In this document: in pieces, positions 6,028 to 6,769 of the stretch
Layout of the letters: each line of letters starts with the position of its first letter
How positions within the stretch are numbered: the first letter of the stretch is position 1
NCBI GenBank assembly: GCA_021783685.1
Contig: JAJXTQ010000107.1
Span: 1-6,769 of the forward strand
Length of the DNA: 6,769 nt
Direction: 5' to 3'
Source: Pseudomonadota bacterium
GTDB lineage: Bacteria; Pseudomonadota; Gammaproteobacteria; UBA5335
Translations under genes and position numbers: made by a program
The notes under the pieces: generated by a model
Databases searched by the model: none
Seen by the model: the letters and a program-made list of their open reading frames with translations, nothing else
What the model was told of the DNA's origin: nothing

Positions 6028-6769
6028 GCCGCGGCGCGGCCATGCGGGATTCCCGCGCCCGCCGGCAGGGCTGTGGATCGCCCTGTCGGCAGTCCTGTGG
6101 CTCACCGCCTGCGGCCAGATTCCGCGCGAGCCGGTGCGTCACGCACCGCTGAGCCCGCCTGTCCCGCAGGCCAGGGCGTCTTACCCGGACGCTGTGCCCC
6201 GGGTCGAGCCACGCAGCCGACTCGGCAATCCGCCCTATTACGTCGTGGACGGGCGCCGCTATGTGGTGCTCGACACGGCGCATGGTTTCCGCGAGCGCGG
6301 CATCGCCTCGTGGTACGGACCGGACTTCCACGGCAAGTACGCCTCGAACGGCGAATCCTACGACATGCATGCCATGACCGCCGCGCACAAGACCCTGCCG
6401 CTGCCGTCCTATGTGCGCGTCACCAATCTGGAAAACGGCCGTAGCGCCATCGTGCGGGTGAACGATCGCGGTCCCTTCGTGGGCACCCGCGTCATCGACC
6501 TGTCCTTTGCCGCTGCGACCCGGCTCGGTGTGGTGCAGAAAGGCACGGCGCCGGTGGAAATCGCCGTCGTCGAGCCGGGTGAGGCTGGCGTTACCGTGGT
6601 CGATGCCGGACCGCGCCCGGTCGAGGGCAAGCCGCGCATGTATCTTCAGACCGGCGCGTTCTCTCAACGCGAAAACGCCGAGCGCATGCGTCAACGGCTC
6701 CTGCTGGCCCAGCTCGGGCCGGTCGACATCCGCAGCGAGCCGTCCGGTGGCCAGGCGGTCCACAAGGTC
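6005..6769 (+). CDS. rlpA: RlpA, septal-ring lipoprotein lytic transglycosylase (3' end missing)
   Basis: RlpA is an outer-membrane lipoprotein with a double-psi beta-barrel. In Pseudomonas it cleaves glycan strands lacking stem peptides; its SPOR domain brings it to such strands at the septum. The window holds 255 residues and the frame is open at the right edge (E. coli about 362). An unusually long Arg-rich n-region (1-22) leads to a hydrophobic core and the lipobox LTAC, with Cys36 as the lipidation site. Gly at +2 is compatible with outer-membrane sorting. A Pro-rich linker and NPPYYVVDGRRYVVLDT-type text precede the barrel, GIASWYGPDFHGKYASNGE (99-117). His128 and Asp154 (in VNDRGPF) match the Pseudomonas catalytic pair (His131, Asp157, from memory) with the same 26-residue spacing. 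A SPOR domain begins near 209 (PRMYLQTGAFS) and is cut by the edge. GTG 6005 lies 23 bases inside mltB. Confidence 0.94.
   Translation, partial: MATTRRPEPRRGHAGFPRPPAGLWIALSAVLWLTACGQIPREPVRHAPLSPPVPQARASYPDAVPRVEPRSRLGNPPYYVVDGRRYVVLDTAHGFRERGIASWYGPDFHGKYASNGESYDMHAMTAAHKTLPLPSYVRVTNLENGRSAIVRVNDRGPFVGTRVIDLSFAAATRLGVVQKGTAPVEIAVVEPGEAGVTVVDAGPRPVEGKPRMYLQTGAFSQRENAERMRQRLLLAQLGPVDIRSEPSGGQAVHKV

Noticed and set aside
6005..6040. Twin-arginine (Tat) signal in the RlpA leader (TRRPEP)
   Set aside because: It lacks the hydrophobic residue expected two positions after RR, and a good Sec-type lipobox follows.
6044..6056. GCGGGATTCCCGC inverted repeat just after the mltB stop as a terminator
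   Set aside because: The stem is short, no T-run follows, and it lies within rlpA coding sequence, so it is probably chance.
5939..6763. 274-codon minus-strand open frame opposite rlpA
   Set aside because: The + strand holds a clear RlpA with lipobox, catalytic His/Asp and SPOR start; the antisense product has no family features.

Overview
The window is a GC-rich, gene-dense, single-strand stretch of a bacterial chromosome that reads as one cell-shape and cell-wall operon: mreB (3' part) - mreC - mreD - mrdA (PBP2) - rodA - mltB - rlpA (5' part). All seven genes lie on the + strand. The protein sequences are closest in my memory to gammaproteobacterial versions: MreB is nearly co-linear with the E. 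coli protein, and the rodA-mltB-rlpA order is the one known from Pseudomonas. The high GC content and the joining of the mre and mrd clusters suggest a GC-rich gammaproteobacterium, perhaps of the Chromatiales/Ectothiorhodospiraceae type. The betaproteobacteria cannot be excluded. This placement is inference from remembered sequences.

Layout: 1-618 mreB, lacking its first roughly 140 codons; 619-664 a short gap holding a perfect 16-bp GC palindrome; then mreC (to 1531), mreD (1531-2004), mrdA (2004-3884), rodA (3881-5011), mltB (5008-6027) and rlpA (6005 to the window edge). From mreC onward every junction overlaps, by 1, 1, 4, 4 and 23 bases. This implies one transcript and translational coupling. 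No stretch longer than about 50 bases lacks a gene, and I see no RNA genes, mobile elements, CRISPR arrays or transfer signs.

How the genes work together: cytoplasmic MreB filaments, with MreC and MreD in the inner membrane, organise the elongasome. RodA polymerises glycan strands and PBP2 (mrdA) cross-links them. MltB and RlpA are periplasmic or outer-membrane lytic transglycosylases that cut glycan strands. The operon thus pairs synthesis with hydrolysis of peptidoglycan.

I do not see an undescribed system here; this is a conserved housekeeping locus. The points worth a second look are local: mreC has no ordinary start codon where its conserved N-terminus begins (an ATC sits there); the mreB-mreC gap has a stable palindrome; PBP2 carries an apparent zinc site with one ligand changed from Asp to Cys; MltB lacks the lipoprotein cysteine; and rlpA starts at a GTG inside mltB.
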